Below are positions 44,079 through 54,817 of a stretch of DNA of 64,000 nucleotides, piece by piece. The notes beneath the pieces are model-generated. The model saw nothing but the letters and a program-made list of their open reading frames with translations. It ran no database searches and was not told the origin of the DNA. This DNA comes from Exophiala sp. HKRS030 (Eukaryota; Ascomycota; Eurotiomycetes; Chaetothyriales; Herpotrichiellaceae). Every line of letters starts with the position of its first letter. Position 1 is the first letter of the stretch. The stretch lies in assembly GCA_023897205.1 (NCBI GenBank), contig JAHWDD010000003.1, forward strand, positions 1,987,665-2,051,664. The letters are read 5' to 3'. A program made the position numbers and the translations under genes.

Positions 44079-44779
44079 GACAAGGATGGATGGACGGATG
44101 TGAGGATTGATAACTCCCTAGGTAGGTACGCAGACACCTTGGGTCAGACTTCCTTGGGACTTCCCAAGGAATTGCGTTCGGGATTAGATGTTTGTTTATT
44201 TTCGTCCATTGAAGGAATAATCAGAGGGACATCAGATGGATAAAGTATTGCAACAGGTCATGATCATATTTGATGAAGATGAGTTTCTGTTTTTTTGAAG
44301 ACTTTGAATTATGTCAAGGTCCAGGTCAAGGACCCCCTAAACATATCCAAGCCATCATATCCCTCAAGGGGCCATGGGTCTCTCTATCTAGTATTTGGGG
44401 GCCGACACGATCTCCCACATTCCCGCAAAGTAATATGTAGAATACGAAACATGGACCGTGTACACATCCCTACAATCACTTACCCCTGAGCCTCAAGAAA
44501 CAGATTCACACGCATACACATGGACACAAAACACATGGACACAAAACACATGGACACAAAACACATGGACACAAAACACATGGACACAAAACACATGGAC
44601 ACAAAACACATGGAACATTGACACTATTAATCGTACTCCGTGTGTATACTAACAGTGTCTTTTTCCTTTCTCCTTCTTCTACAGTCTTTTGTACCCAAAT
44701 CAGGTATAAAGGAAAAGGAATTAATGGAAAACCCCGTTGGCGACGATAAGAACTCGCTCAGATCGATATGAGTCGATTT
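44079..44779. other. Convergent 3' region carrying a minisatellite
   Basis: Separates the methyltransferase and tryptophan synthase stops. It contains the 15-bp minisatellite at 44516-44614 and a near TACTCCGTA match at 44634. No gene is supported; an apparent frame through the repeat would be a pure TWTQN repeat. Confidence 0.5.
44516..44614. repeat. 15-bp minisatellite, about 6.6 perfect copies
   Basis: The unit ACACATGGACACAAA is repeated head to tail without variation for 99 bases. Identical copies imply recent expansion or homogenisation. It sits between two convergent genes, about 440 nt from the methyltransferase stop and 165 nt from the TRP5 stop. Confidence 0.92.
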
Positions 44780-47073
44780 TTAGAATCTCAAATCCCAACC
44801 GATGCCAGGTCCAAGTCTAGGTAATTCATCCGCAACTTCTTGAACATCCTTGTCACCACGGCCACTCAAACAAATCACAAGCGTCTCGTCCTTCTTCATC
44901 GTCTTGGCGACCTCCATCGCCCCGTAAACGGCGTGACTCGACTCCAACGCGGGGATGATACCTTCGGTCTCACTCAACGTGCGGAAACCGATCAAAGCCT
45001 GAGGATCCGTGGCGTTGATGAACTTGGCTCGGCTGGCTTCTTTCCAACTCGACAGTTCCGGTCCAACACCAGGATAATCCAGACCAGCACTGATCGAGTG
45101 CGTGTCCGAGATCTGACCGTGTTCATTCTGCAGGACGTACGTCCTCACACCGTGCAGCACGCCAACCGACCCACCGGAAAGTGTGGCCGAGTGCTTGCCC
45201 GTCTCGACACCCTCACCACCAGCCTCGACCCCGACCAACTTGACAGAGGGATCTTTGCTGAACGGGTAGAACATACCCACGGCATTCGAACCACCACCGA
45301 CACAAGCAATGACGGCGTCGGGCAGTCTGCCAGTAAGCTCTTGCATCTGCTCTTTGGTTTCTTGACCAATGACGCTCTGGAATGTTCGCACAATCGTTGG
45401 GAAGGGGTGTGGACCAATGGCCGAACCGATAATATAATGCGTCGAGTCGAGGTCAACAACCCAGGCGCGTAGCGCTTCGTTGACGGCGTCTCGCAGCGTC
45501 CGGGATCCAGCTTCGACGGCAACAACCTTTGCACCCAGAAGTTTCATACGGAAGACATTGAGGGCTTGTCGGCGTACGTCTTCGGCACCCATGTAGACAA
45601 CGCATTCAAGACCAAATTTGGCGCAGACAGTAGCAGTGGCGACACCGTGCTGACCAGCACCTGTTTCTGCAATGATTCTAGTCTTGCCCAATCTCCGCGC
45701 CAGCAAAATCTGGCCGAGAGCATTGTTGATCTTGTGACTTCCAGTGTGATTCAGGTCTTCTCGTTTGAGGTAGATCTGTGCTCCACCCACCTTCTCCGTC
45801 AGTCGGTTCGCCAGGTGTAGTGATGACGGTCGTCCCATGTATGGGTAGTATGATCTGAACTCCTTCCAGAACTCAGGGTCGTTTCGTGCCTTTTCGAAAC
45901 CGTCTTCAAGTTCCGCCAAGCAGTCCATCAGCGATTCTGGGACGAACTGACCGCCGAACTGGCCAAACTGAGCAGGAATAGCATCGGGGTTTGGGGTCTT
46001 TCCATTGGTAGCTGAATTGAGAGCATCGAGCTGATCTGCTAGACCTGGCTCCGAAGGAACATCTGCGTCCGTAATGACCTTGTCGACCTGGACCTGATGA
46101 CCGTTGAGGCCGTTTGTGGTCGCGTTCGGTTCCTTTGCAGCGTCCATGGTCTCGACGATTCCAACTTCCCTCGTTAATCCATTGGTGCTGTTGAACTCGC
46201 CCACCTTGCGGCCGGTGATTTGTGAGCAGTATTCCCGGACGGCGTTTGCACGTTCGCCTTCCTTTGCCTTTCCGAGCTCCAACACGATCTGACTGCCGAT
46301 GACCACACCCTCGGCTATTTTGGACACACTCAAAAAGTGGTCTCTGGTGCTGACGCCGAAGCCGACCGCGGCGGGGACACCGCCGGAGTATTGATGTACC
46401 CGTGCCAGCAGCTCTGGAAGTTTGGTGTTTAGTGTCCCCGTGGCGCCGGTGACGCCCATCCTCGAGACCACGTATATGAAGGAGTCGGCAATCTTACAGA
46501 GCAACTGCATGCGCTTCTCCGACGTGGCGGGGGCGATCAGAGGCACGTATGAAAGTCCCACGGTTTTGCAGTTGTTTCTGAACCGGACGGCTTCCTCGGG
46601 AGGCAAGTCGACCATGATGAAACCATTCACGCCGGCTTCCTTGCAGTCTTTCAGCATGCGATCCTCTCCGTACCGCAGGAGGGGGTTGTAGTAGCCCATG
46701 AACAGCACAGGGATCTTGAGGCCTCTTCTCCTGGCTTCCCTCACAAACTCGAGGCAAGAAGTGACCGTGACACCATTGGCCAGGGCGACCGTATTCGACT
46801 TTTGGATCGTGGGTCCATCGGCGATGGGATCCGTGAAAGGAAGACCGAGTTCGATGACATCTAGAGTTTCAATCTGGTCAGGACATGATTTGAAAGGTCG
46901 CCCATGGAGTTTTCGCGAGCACAGCACAACTCACCAACACCACCGGCCTGTAGGCCCAACATGATATCAGGACATTCCTCCTTGGTCGGGTAACCTGCGG
47001 TGAAGTATCCCACGAGGGCAGGTCTGTTTTCCTTCTTGCATTGTGCAAAAGTGGCCTTGATCCCTTCCGCCAT
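44780..47073 (-). CDS. trp5: Tryptophan synthase, fused alpha-beta
   Basis: Catalyses the last two steps of tryptophan synthesis in the cytosol: indole release from indole-glycerol phosphate (alpha domain) and PLP-dependent condensation with serine (beta domain). Two exons (47073-46935, 46860-44780) with a 74-nt intron give about 739 residues in the fungal alpha-then-beta order. Splicing yields [24 protein letters not shown] with the catalytic Glu/Asp. The beta domain carries [13 protein letters not shown] (PLP Lys), [26 protein letters not shown] and the terminal [10 protein letters not shown]. The inter-domain linker is about 40 residues longer than usual. A TGACTCA lies 81 nt upstream of the ATG. 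Confidence 0.95.
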
Positions 47074-48486
47074 GGTTCGTGATGTGATGATTATGGTAAT
47101 GGGAATGTAGGCGAAAAGAAAGAGGAAAAGAGACCAGAATTTATGCACAGACTTGACTCATAAATCGAGTGTTGTAATCTGCTGCTTGCCGACCTGTGCT
47201 CTCTCCTTCTCTCTCTCGTATGTAGCGAACGCAGTTATGGAGTATGTACTGTATTACAGACAGTAGTGGAAAATTGATATGCGGGCAGACGATTGATTTA
47301 GCGCCACTTTCTAAAAATTGGGCGGAAGCGGGAGTTGGATTTTGGATCTGATCCCTGCAACGGCCTAGACGCTCTTTTCTTACTCCGTAGCAGTAGCCAG
47401 AAATCGAGGGGCCTGTGCCTTGCATTACTCTCTACGGAGTACTAATCGATCCTCAGAGAAAAAGGGCCCACGCAGCTGCGGAATGCTTAGGAATGTCACA
47501 CCCAAAGACTTCGGAATTGAAACCCCCCACAATCGTCGGCTACAGGCCTATGCTACCACCACTCAGGTACCCACGGTCAAAGGACAGATACCTACACTGC
47601 TGTCTCTCTATACCTGGCATTCCACCAGCCAAGTCCTCGAATATCTGCTTGAGTTGGTAATACATGATTTTGCCGTGAATGTGAAAACGATCTTTAAACA
47701 ACTACAATGGTTCTTGATTCTGCTGCTCACTTCTAATACTCGTATCAGATAGTTCAGAGCGGCTAATGCACTAGACATTATCCGCCAACAGTCAAGTCGA
47801 GATGAGATTGAGATCAAGCCATAACCTTGTAAACCCTTGTAGAGTATGAAGTGACTCATATATACGGAAGCACCAGTAAAGGAGTAGATCCTCTAGGGGA
47901 AGAAGACACGCCATGACCGTGAGAGCCGCTGAAGCTCTCTCTCTCTCTCCCTCTGTCATCCCTCTCCTCTCGTCCTTCTTCTTCCTCAAGTGTCTCTCCT
48001 GTTTTATCAACCTGTGCACCTCAGCCATTGATCAATCCTGTACTTTGTCTTTTTTATGATGAGCACGTTGAACCTGGAGGCGGTTGTACCATGGGCTCCT
48101 CCTCCTCCTCCAGCAACACGTCCCATTGTGTTAAACAAAAGATTCGTAGGTTGTACTCCGTACTCGTCCGAAACTTCAAAGTCACAACCCACACGTGTAT
48201 CAGGTAGCTACTCTTCAACCTTTCATTTACTACAGATAAATCAATCTTCCACCACTGATTCTTCTTACGACATCTTGTTATATATGCCCACATCCGTCTC
48301 GGACCTACTTGACATATTCAGAATTGTTCCCATGCTCGGACTTGTCCGTCATGTCCCTCCATCCTTCGTAAGTAATCATATGAAACAGTTTACATATCAG
48401 AGTTTGTAGGATATGAAATAAGTACAACAAGAAGACGACATTCTGTTGTCTGCTTCTTTTCTTCCCTCCCCAGGAACACCATAAGA
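47074..48486. other. Divergent intergenic region, TRP5 and DUF1989 promoters
   Basis: About 1.4 kb with TACTCCGTA/TACGGAGTA at 47381-47389, 47433-47441 and 48154-48162, a (CT)n tract at about 47936-47953 and TGACTCA at 47154-47160. No gene is supported. Confidence 0.5.
47154..47160. promoter_or_regulatory. TGACTCA general amino acid control element upstream of TRP5
   Basis: An exact Gcn4/CPC1/CpcA consensus 81 nt upstream of the TRP5 ATG. In fungi TRP genes are known targets of cross-pathway control, so binding is likely but inferred. Confidence 0.65.
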
Positions 48487-49470
48487 ATGGCAGTCCAAAT
48501 GTCATCAGACGAAGAACGTCTCCTGGCGAGAAAACCTCTACCGACTCCACAACCGGCATATCTACCCACGGCTGGCTCACCCTTGACGGTAGATCAAGAA
48601 TTGTACACTTCTATTCAAAAAGGGCAGAGGGAATTGGTCGAGTCATTCACGTTGCCCATTCGATCGGGACGTGCGTGGAAAGCACCAGCCAAAAGTATAG
48701 TCAGAATCAGTACTCCCGAAGGACCACAAGTTGGTAAGTATCTAGTTATTCTGTCCTTCTGAAAAATCCCAGCAACAGGAATGCTTATGGTGTGCTATTT
48801 TTCCCAAGGTGATTTAAACATCTGGAACGCGGCAAACCCTCGCGAAAGATTCTGGGCATCTCGAACGAAACAATTGCATTCTTCTCACGTCACGACGTAC
48901 GATCGATTGTGGTCATGTCTGCCATATATGCGTCCTCTGTCTACAATCATCGCCGACTCGTTGTCCTGGTACGGCAGGGATGAGACCGGTGGTCGAGTCC
49001 ACGACTTACTGGGGACACGTTGCGACCCTTACATCAACACCCTGCTATCTGGACCGGATGCCTCGTACGACTTCCACTGCCATTCCAACCTGACGAGGGC
49101 CGTGATACCTTTCGGTCTCAATGAGTCAGATGTCCACGACGTCATCAATCTGTTCCAGGTGACCGGGTTGGACGACAAGGGACGGTATTTTATGAACCCC
49201 TGTCCAGCTCAGCCAGGCGACTATATAGAGTTCTTCGCCGAGCAGGATCTGTTGATGGCCTTGTCCACGTGTCCCGGCGGGGATTTGTCCCTGTGGGGTT
49301 TTGGTAGCGACAGCGAGAAAGACATGATCAAGTGCTGTCGACCTCTCAAAGTCGAAGTTTTCAAATTGGTCGACGAGAACGCTATCTTGGCTGGAAAATG
49401 GGCTCCTGCGCAACGTCCCGACTATCGTGGGGTCCACGGCATGATTGTGCCTGCAGGAGAGAGTAAATGA
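48487..49470 (+). CDS. DUF1989 (urea carboxylase-associated-type) protein
   Basis: Two exons (48487-48733, 48809-49470) encode about 302 residues. The intron joins PEGPQV|GDLNIWNAANPRERFWASRTKQLHSSHVT, the usual DUF1989 core, followed by RLWSCLPYMRPLSTIIADSL, GTRCDPYINTLLSG, NLTRAVIPFGL and a cupin-like AQPGDYIEFFAEQDLLMALSTCPGGDLS stretch. The Cys/His residues in CDPY, FHCHSN and CPGGD may bind metal. In bacteria relatives sit beside urea carboxylase genes; the fungal role is unknown, and no urea gene is adjacent here. Its stop is 57 nt from the stop of the convergent ARG8. Confidence 0.87.
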
Positions 49471-49527
49471 GAAGTCAGACAGCTCAAGAAACACCCGAAG
49501 AGCCTCAAAAAAGGACTTTCAGGCCCT

Positions 49528-51000
49528 TCATCTACTTGCCATCTCTTGTTGCCCTTCAGTGCCCTCGACATGATCAGGCTTTTCGTAGACCACAGTAATG
49601 GCCTCCTCCAAGATTGAAAGACCCCGATTGATCTCCTCGTGAGAAATGACCAAGGGAGGGACAATCCGAAGAACACCATCTCCGGCTGTGATGATGAGTA
49701 GTCCTCTTTCTCGCGCGGCGGTGATGACGTCCGCAGCTTTTGCTTTGGCAGAGTCGCTCAATTGATACCCGACAATCAGACCACGGCCTCTGACCTCGGA
49801 AATGACCCTTGGGAACTTCTCCTTCATTGACTCGAAAGCGCTGAAAAACAATGTAGACTTGACCCTGACTTCCTCCTGCAACTGTGGCTTTGCCAGGCGG
49901 CCAAAGACGTGATGAGCCACCCGACAAGCGAATGGGTTGCCCCCAAAGGTTGTGCCATGGTCACCGGTCTTGATGAAAGGTGCAACAGTCTTGCCCGACA
50001 CCAGAGTGGCCCCAATGGGAATTCCGTTGCCAAGTGCTTTCGCGGTTGTCAGGATGTCGGGATGCACTCCTGAAGCCGTGTATGCCCAGAGATCTCCAGT
50101 CCGAGAGAGTCCACACTGGATCTCGTCGAAGATCAAGACAGCTCCCACTTCATCACATCTCTTGCGTAGTGCCTGGAGGAACTCTGGGGTTGCCACATTG
50201 ATTCCTCCCTCGCCCTGAATTGGCTCCACGATCACTCCGGCAGTATTCTCAGTGACCAGATCTTTGACCGCAGCGACATCATTGTAGGTGCCATAACGGA
50301 AACCAGGTACCATAGGGCCAAATGGAGACTGATACTTTGGGTTTGGTGTTGCCGACAGAGACCCGTATGTGCGGCCGTGGAATGATCCGTGGAAGGAAAC
50401 AATATCCCTTTGCTTGGTTGCCGGATCCTTCGCGTAAGTCACCTTTCTGGCAAATTTGATTGCTGCTTCATTGGCCTCGGAGCCCGAGTTTGATATGAAG
50501 GCCTGGGTGAAAGGTGAACCGGGAGATTGCTTCTTTGTCTCCTCGATGAGAAGCTTGGACAAGGTTGGCGTCCATGGGTTGTGGTATAAATTGGAAGCAT
50601 GAATTAACTGTTGTGCTTGATGGGCGATAATTCTGCTGATCTCGGGGTCAGAATGACCCAACGAGTTGACTGCTATTCCAGCCGTGAAATCAAGGTATTG
50701 TCTATTTTCATTGTCATATAATATACAGCCTTCTCCTTGTACCATCATAGGCGGGGGCCGCACATAGGTCGGGACCATAAAAGGGGCGGATTGGTTGAGA
50801 AAGGCAGCGGTAGCTGAGTCCGCCGGAGGGTCAGCATTGGGCAATGAAACTTCGCGCTGGGCTTGACTGTGGTCCAAGACAGGCATTGTAGAGGAGGTAG
50901 GGACTGCAGCGGGACTGGCAGCGTAACGACGGACAGAGGTTCGATACGGGAGTTGCGATAACCGCGACCAGGCAGCTCGTTTGCCGACTGCGAAAGCCAT
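49528..51000 (-). CDS. arg8: Acetylornithine aminotransferase, mitochondrial
   Basis: A PLP enzyme of the arginine pathway converting N-acetylglutamate semialdehyde to N-acetylornithine in the mitochondrial matrix. A single exon gives 490 residues. The sequence shows a basic presequence (MAFAVGKRAAWSRLSQL...), the ligand regions YLDFTAGIAVNSLGH, FISNSGSEANEAAIKFAR and SFHGRTYGSL, VIVEPIQGEGG, FDEIQCGLSRTG with the PLP-pairing Asp, and the Schiff-base Lys in TTAKALGNG (K321). GTTFGGNPFAC matches the family. Ornithine aminotransferase is less likely given the mitochondrial leader and the PIQGEGGINVA context. TGACTCA lies 78 nt upstream of its ATG. Confidence 0.94.
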   Translation of the reverse strand: MAFAVGKRAAWSRLSQLPYRTSVRRYAASPAAVPTSSTMPVLDHSQAQREVSLPNADPPADSATAAFLNQSAPFMVPTYVRPPPMMVQGEGCILYDNENRQYLDFTAGIAVNSLGHSDPEISRIIAHQAQQLIHASNLYHNPWTPTLSKLLIEETKKQSPGSPFTQAFISNSGSEANEAAIKFARKVTYAKDPATKQRDIVSFHGSFHGRTYGSLSATPNPKYQSPFGPMVPGFRYGTYNDVAAVKDLVTENTAGVIVEPIQGEGGINVATPEFLQALRKRCDEVGAVLIFDEIQCGLSRTGDLWAYTASGVHPDILTTAKALGNGIPIGATLVSGKTVAPFIKTGDHGTTFGGNPFACRVAHHVFGRLAKPQLQEEVRVKSTLFFSAFESMKEKFPRVISEVRGRGLIVGYQLSDSAKAKAADVITAARERGLLIITAGDGVLRIVPPLVISHEEINRGLSILEEAITVVYEKPDHVEGTEGQQEMASR

Positions 51001-51077
51001 ATTGTTTACAAGGTCTTGAGACTCAATGACAGTGCGACCTCAGGTTAAATATGAAGAGAATGAGTAGGGCAAGACTT

Positions 51078-51084
51078 TGACTCA
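51078..51084. promoter_or_regulatory. TGACTCA general amino acid control element upstream of ARG8
   Basis: An exact Gcn4/CPC1 consensus 78 nt upstream of the ARG8 ATG, almost the same spacing as at TRP5. Arginine genes are established targets of this control; occupancy here is inferred. Confidence 0.65.
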
Positions 51085-51873
51085 TGCGAGTGAGTGCATA
51101 GGGCGTGCAGACGAAACCATCCACCGATTCTCTGGGGCAAGAGTCACAAACCAACAACTGCGGCAAGAAAATTCTTTGCGGAGAACAACGATATCGGCGA
51201 TAAGATGGAGGTTGATGTATCATCGTCATTGATTAGATTAGATGCGACCAGAATATTGTACTCCTTTTTGCAGGGTTACGATACTCCTCGTTCCTCCTAA
51301 GTTGACTTTTCTCCTGCTCTTGGTTTTCCATTTCACAATGCGATAAATACAATCTTGACGAATATGAAAGAGATCTCACCGCTGATTGAGATCCAGGATT
51401 CTAAAATTGCATTTCCTCAATGTTGATGCTGCTGTGTGCAAGGGGTTGAGAATGTTTTATGAGTTCGACCTCTCATTTGAAACACAACCGGTGTCCTATT
51501 GACATGTCTCAAGCCACAAATTTCTCTGCGGTCCGTCATATGCTGCCACTCATCTGCGAAATGAAGCTAGACTCGGTGTTCCGCCCTGCCAGGGAGAACC
51601 TGTCTTTAGCAAGGGGCTGGCTGAGACAGCCACAGCCTTGCAAGGGCATCTATTGTGCCTCCTGATAAAATTCGATGACAGAAGCGTTACACGAGCCCGT
51701 CAATATGGTCCGGAGATCTGGGTCGATCCATCGACTTTCCGGGTACTAATTATACACTCAAGGACCATCGATACCACTTGTGGAAGAATTCCAGTTGAGT
51801 TGTTTATATGTAAGGTCGGTGAAATATGGACGGCGGACTTCTGTCGTTACCCCTTTATCATCCTGACCGTACC

Positions 51874-51880
51874 TATATAA
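51874..51880 (+). promoter_or_regulatory. TATA box of the small secreted protein
   Basis: TATATAA, about 96 nt before the ATG at 51976, at a plausible distance for a fungal core promoter. Confidence 0.5.
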
Positions 51881-51975
51881 CCCTACATCTCGCTCGAGGT
51901 TGCCTGCCAATTGTCCTGCTGTGTGCCTACCTTGAACTGTCAAATTACATCCTCGAGAACCAGAAAGCAATAAAT

Positions 51976-52806
51976 ATGCAGGGTTTGCTCTTCACCGTCA
52001 CCAGCCTTCTGGCATTGGCCAGTGCCACCCCGTTCCTGGACCACAGAAATACATGCAAGGCCGACAATTGTGCTAGGTATGAAAGGAGCTCTCTGAGTTG
52101 TGGCCAAGCATTTAACCACGTACAGAGCCATCACTGGAACCACCGCAGGACCACCCCTTGCGGTTCGACAGTCTGATTGTTCTGCTTTCACGAGCCCCAA
52201 CCCAACGCCTACTGTGCCCAGCTATGCATCTGCTTGTACCAACCCGGCCCAGTACAGCAGCGCCTGCGCCTGCTTAGGCAACCCTATGCCAACGGGGACC
52301 TGCATCAGCCCAGCCGAGGCCACTTACATCGTCAATACCTTTGCATCTCTTCTGACTGCCCCGCAAGCACCGGACTTCAGCTCCAAGGCAAATGCTCTCC
52401 TAGCATCAACATTCACGGACACCAGTGGATCCATCAACTTCCTCGCCAACAAAAATGTGGGTGCCCCGACTTCTTGACATATTCTCATGAGGTGACTGAC
52501 TGGCTGGCTGTTTTACAGGTCAGCGGTGTCACGTTCCCCAACAAGGAAGCCTTTATTATTGGACAAGGATCTCAACCTCCCATTCCAGTCCTGAATACTC
52601 TCGACATTTTCTTCTCATGCACCAAGATTGCGTGGCGATGGGTCGCTCAAGGCATCGGGTCTGGTCAATACGAAGTCAAGGGCATGGACATGTTCACAAT
52701 TACTCCTGGAGGTCAGATCAGTGAAGCGTATGCCGAATTCAACAGTGGTGCTTGGCTCGCGGACATTGGGAACCCTCAATGCCCAAAGTGTAGCAGCAAA
52801 ACCTGA
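51976..52806 (+). CDS. Small secreted Cys-containing protein with NTF2-like C-terminus
   Basis: Three exons (51976-52076, 52126-52456, 52519-52806; introns 49 and 62 nt) encode about 239 residues. A clear signal peptide, MQGLLFTVTSLLALASATP, directs secretion. A Ser/Thr/Pro-rich, Cys-bearing segment follows (CSAFTSPNP...CTNPAQYSSACACLGNPMPTGTC). The C-terminal 100 residues (LNTLDIFFSCTKIAWRWVAQGIGSG...GMDMFTITPGGQISEAYAEFNS) resemble a SnoaL/NTF2-like fold by strand pattern. No enzyme motif is clear. It might be an apoplastic or surface protein of unknown role; a plant- or host-directed function is not shown. Confidence 0.78.
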
Positions 52807-53872
52807 GAGATACGGCGTTGATGGGGTTGACCGTGGCTACTCGATTTTGAAGGAGCCGCGCTGAAAGTTTTTCTATGTTTACTTCATTTCTCTGTATGGC
52901 GCGAAAGGTACATCGCGCCAGAGACCTCATTTTAATGGCTTGATTTTTTTGTCAACCGAAAGGTGATAGACTGAGTATGATGTATTCCATTTTCCTACCA
53001 GAATGCCCTCAGGGCTTAGGCTGCGCTGTCATATGGAGTTTCCAGCTGGGGTCTTGTTGGTGCAGGATACGTTAAACTCCTAATTTTGTGATTTTCAGAC
53101 ATTTGCACCGAGTAACCAGGCTTCAGGTGAACTTTGGGCCGTGTAAGGTTACGGACAAGCAGTTACTACTCCGTACGTATGACTCATCTGGTATATAAAT
53201 ACCAATCTTCTTTTCCCCCTTTCTCCCTTCTTTTCTTGTTCACTACCAGGTACACGAGCACTATCAAGTCCGCAATCGTATATCGTAACAAGGTGACAGA
53301 AAGAATGATGATGACTTTTTCTCGAGAATCCAAAAAGTTGCTGTATTTTCACTTTACCTGTAAACTGAAGAGTATGCACACTGCGCGGAGAGAGAGAGGA
53401 GAATTCTGACTTTGATACTGAGACGGACATACGAGAGATCATTTTGTACCTAGGGACATTTTCCGGTCTTGAATTCTAGGTAGAGATTCCCAAAACTGAG
53501 TGCGCACAATCGTAAAAATGCTGCTTGTAGAATTTCTAGGGGATTCAGGGGGAGTCTTTTTTTTGATGATGATGATGATGATGATGATGAGACAGGGAAC
53601 CACACGAGGCTGAAGCCGAAATCGCCACAAACACAACGGCCCCGAAGAACAACCGACGAGGTCGGAGAGGTCAATCAAAGAACTTTTGGTTTTTGGGCTA
53701 TTCACCTAGGTACTTGTCGACTGCTAAACTGCCACTTTCTGCTATCTTGTCCCCTCCGGTCACAAATTTCACCTGTTTTCTTTGAACCGTCCCTCATCAG
53801 TTGAATATTGTGATACAAACCACAACCACCTCATACCTGGCACACAACCGCTTCGATTCCAGAGTCGCAACT
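52807..53872. other. Intergenic with orphan promoter-like block and GAT microsatellite
   Basis: TACTCCGTA (53167-53175), TGACTCA (53180-53186), a TATAAAT box (about 53194-53200) and a C/T-rich tract follow in order at 53165-53240, but no credible coding gene starts downstream. A (GAT)n tract lies at about 53563-53590. Confidence 0.5.
53563..53590. repeat. (GAT)n microsatellite
   Basis: About nine uninterrupted GAT units after a T run, upstream of the SDHAF4 gene and outside any gene. Confidence 0.8.
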
Positions 53873-54505
53873 ATGAAGTCTCCCAGCAGCACCTCATCAC
53901 TTCGGGGGGTGATCACTTTTGCTCCTCGAGCCTACCTCTTCACATCTTCTCCTATACGGTCACTGCGGCCATCACGGTCCTTCGGCACTTCCGTTACCTC
54001 GAGAAAAGGCGACTCTTCATCTTCCAAGTCTGCTCCTCCATCTCCGTTCAACAGTTTCGGTGGCGGACCTGCGCCACCGAGATTGCCCAAGGAAGAGCAA
54101 GAGATTTTTGAAGCCCTGCAACGTTCATCGACGGGAGCGTTCTCGACGCCACGTACGCCACCGCCCAAGATCAATCAGTCACCTCATTCCGGACCCGCGG
54201 AGGCGGCCCATGCACAGACGAAAGTGGAAGAGAGGGTGGACAAGATCCAGGCTGAGTCGGCGAGCAGACAAAAGGATCTCGGGGACAGCATGTCCAACTT
54301 CATCAAAGAGCAGTTTGACCGCACCAAGATCGACGCGAGGGGCGACGGTGAGGAATTGCACCCCAACATCGTTCGCGGTGCGCAGCCCGAGTTTGAAGGG
54401 GACGTCAACCCAAAGACCGGAGAGGTTGGAGGGCCCAAGAACGAACCTTTGAGATGGGGCGCGTCAGGGGAATGGAGCTACAATGGAAGAACTACGGATT
54501 TCTAA
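53873..54505 (+). CDS. Succinate dehydrogenase assembly factor 4 (SDHAF4), mitochondrial
   Basis: A matrix chaperone that binds flavinylated Sdh1 and promotes its joining to Sdh2 (yeast Sdh8). A single exon gives 210 residues. The diagnostic DUF1674 end EFEGDVNPKTGEVGGPKNEP...W...WSYNGRTTDF closes the protein. The N-terminus is Ser/Arg-rich (MKSPSSTSSLRGVITFAPRAYLFTSSPIRS), a mitochondrial presequence, followed by a Pro-rich PPRLPKEEQEIFEALQR helix seen in fungal copies. An in-frame ATG 72 nt upstream (53801) would spoil the presequence. It is longer than human SDHAF4 (108), owing to the fungal linker. Confidence 0.9.
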   Translation: MKSPSSTSSLRGVITFAPRAYLFTSSPIRSLRPSRSFGTSVTSRKGDSSSSKSAPPSPFNSFGGGPAPPRLPKEEQEIFEALQRSSTGAFSTPRTPPPKINQSPHSGPAEAAHAQTKVEERVDKIQAESASRQKDLGDSMSNFIKEQFDRTKIDARGDGEELHPNIVRGAQPEFEGDVNPKTGEVGGPKNEPLRWGASGEWSYNGRTTDF

Positions 54506-54817
54506 GTAGAGAGGAAAGGTGTGGGAAATCGTTTAGAGATGATCTTCTTTGGAATAGAGCGCGCCTAGTTTCCCCGTCTGGAGATTTGTGCTGTAGTTTC
54601 TAGAGAAAAATGACTCGGATGTGCAAGAGCAAGACACAAGACGCCTTTGCCCATGTGTTTCCCAGCTCCAGTCCTAGCTCCACGTTTCTTCGCTCCCTCA
54701 ATTTCGCATGTCTGAGTTCATGTATCAATCATTTCCTAGCATCATTTCCTTGATGTCTTATCGTTGCAAGATCATAAAAAGGACGAGTGTTTGAAAGCAA
54801 GAGTCGTCCGCACCCCC
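54506..54817. other. Convergent 3' region
   Basis: About 310 bases between the SDHAF4 stop and the inhibitor stop. Nothing further is seen. Confidence 0.45.

Larger units (their letters stand above)
51001..51975. other. Divergent promoter region of ARG8 and the secreted protein
   Basis: About 975 bases. TGACTCA lies at 51078-51084 and a TATATAA box at 51874-51880, 96 nt upstream of the secreted-protein ATG. No gene is supported between. Confidence 0.5.

Noticed and set aside
44458..44652. Frame encoding TWTQN repeats
   Set aside because: It is merely the translation of the 15-bp minisatellite, whose length is a multiple of three.
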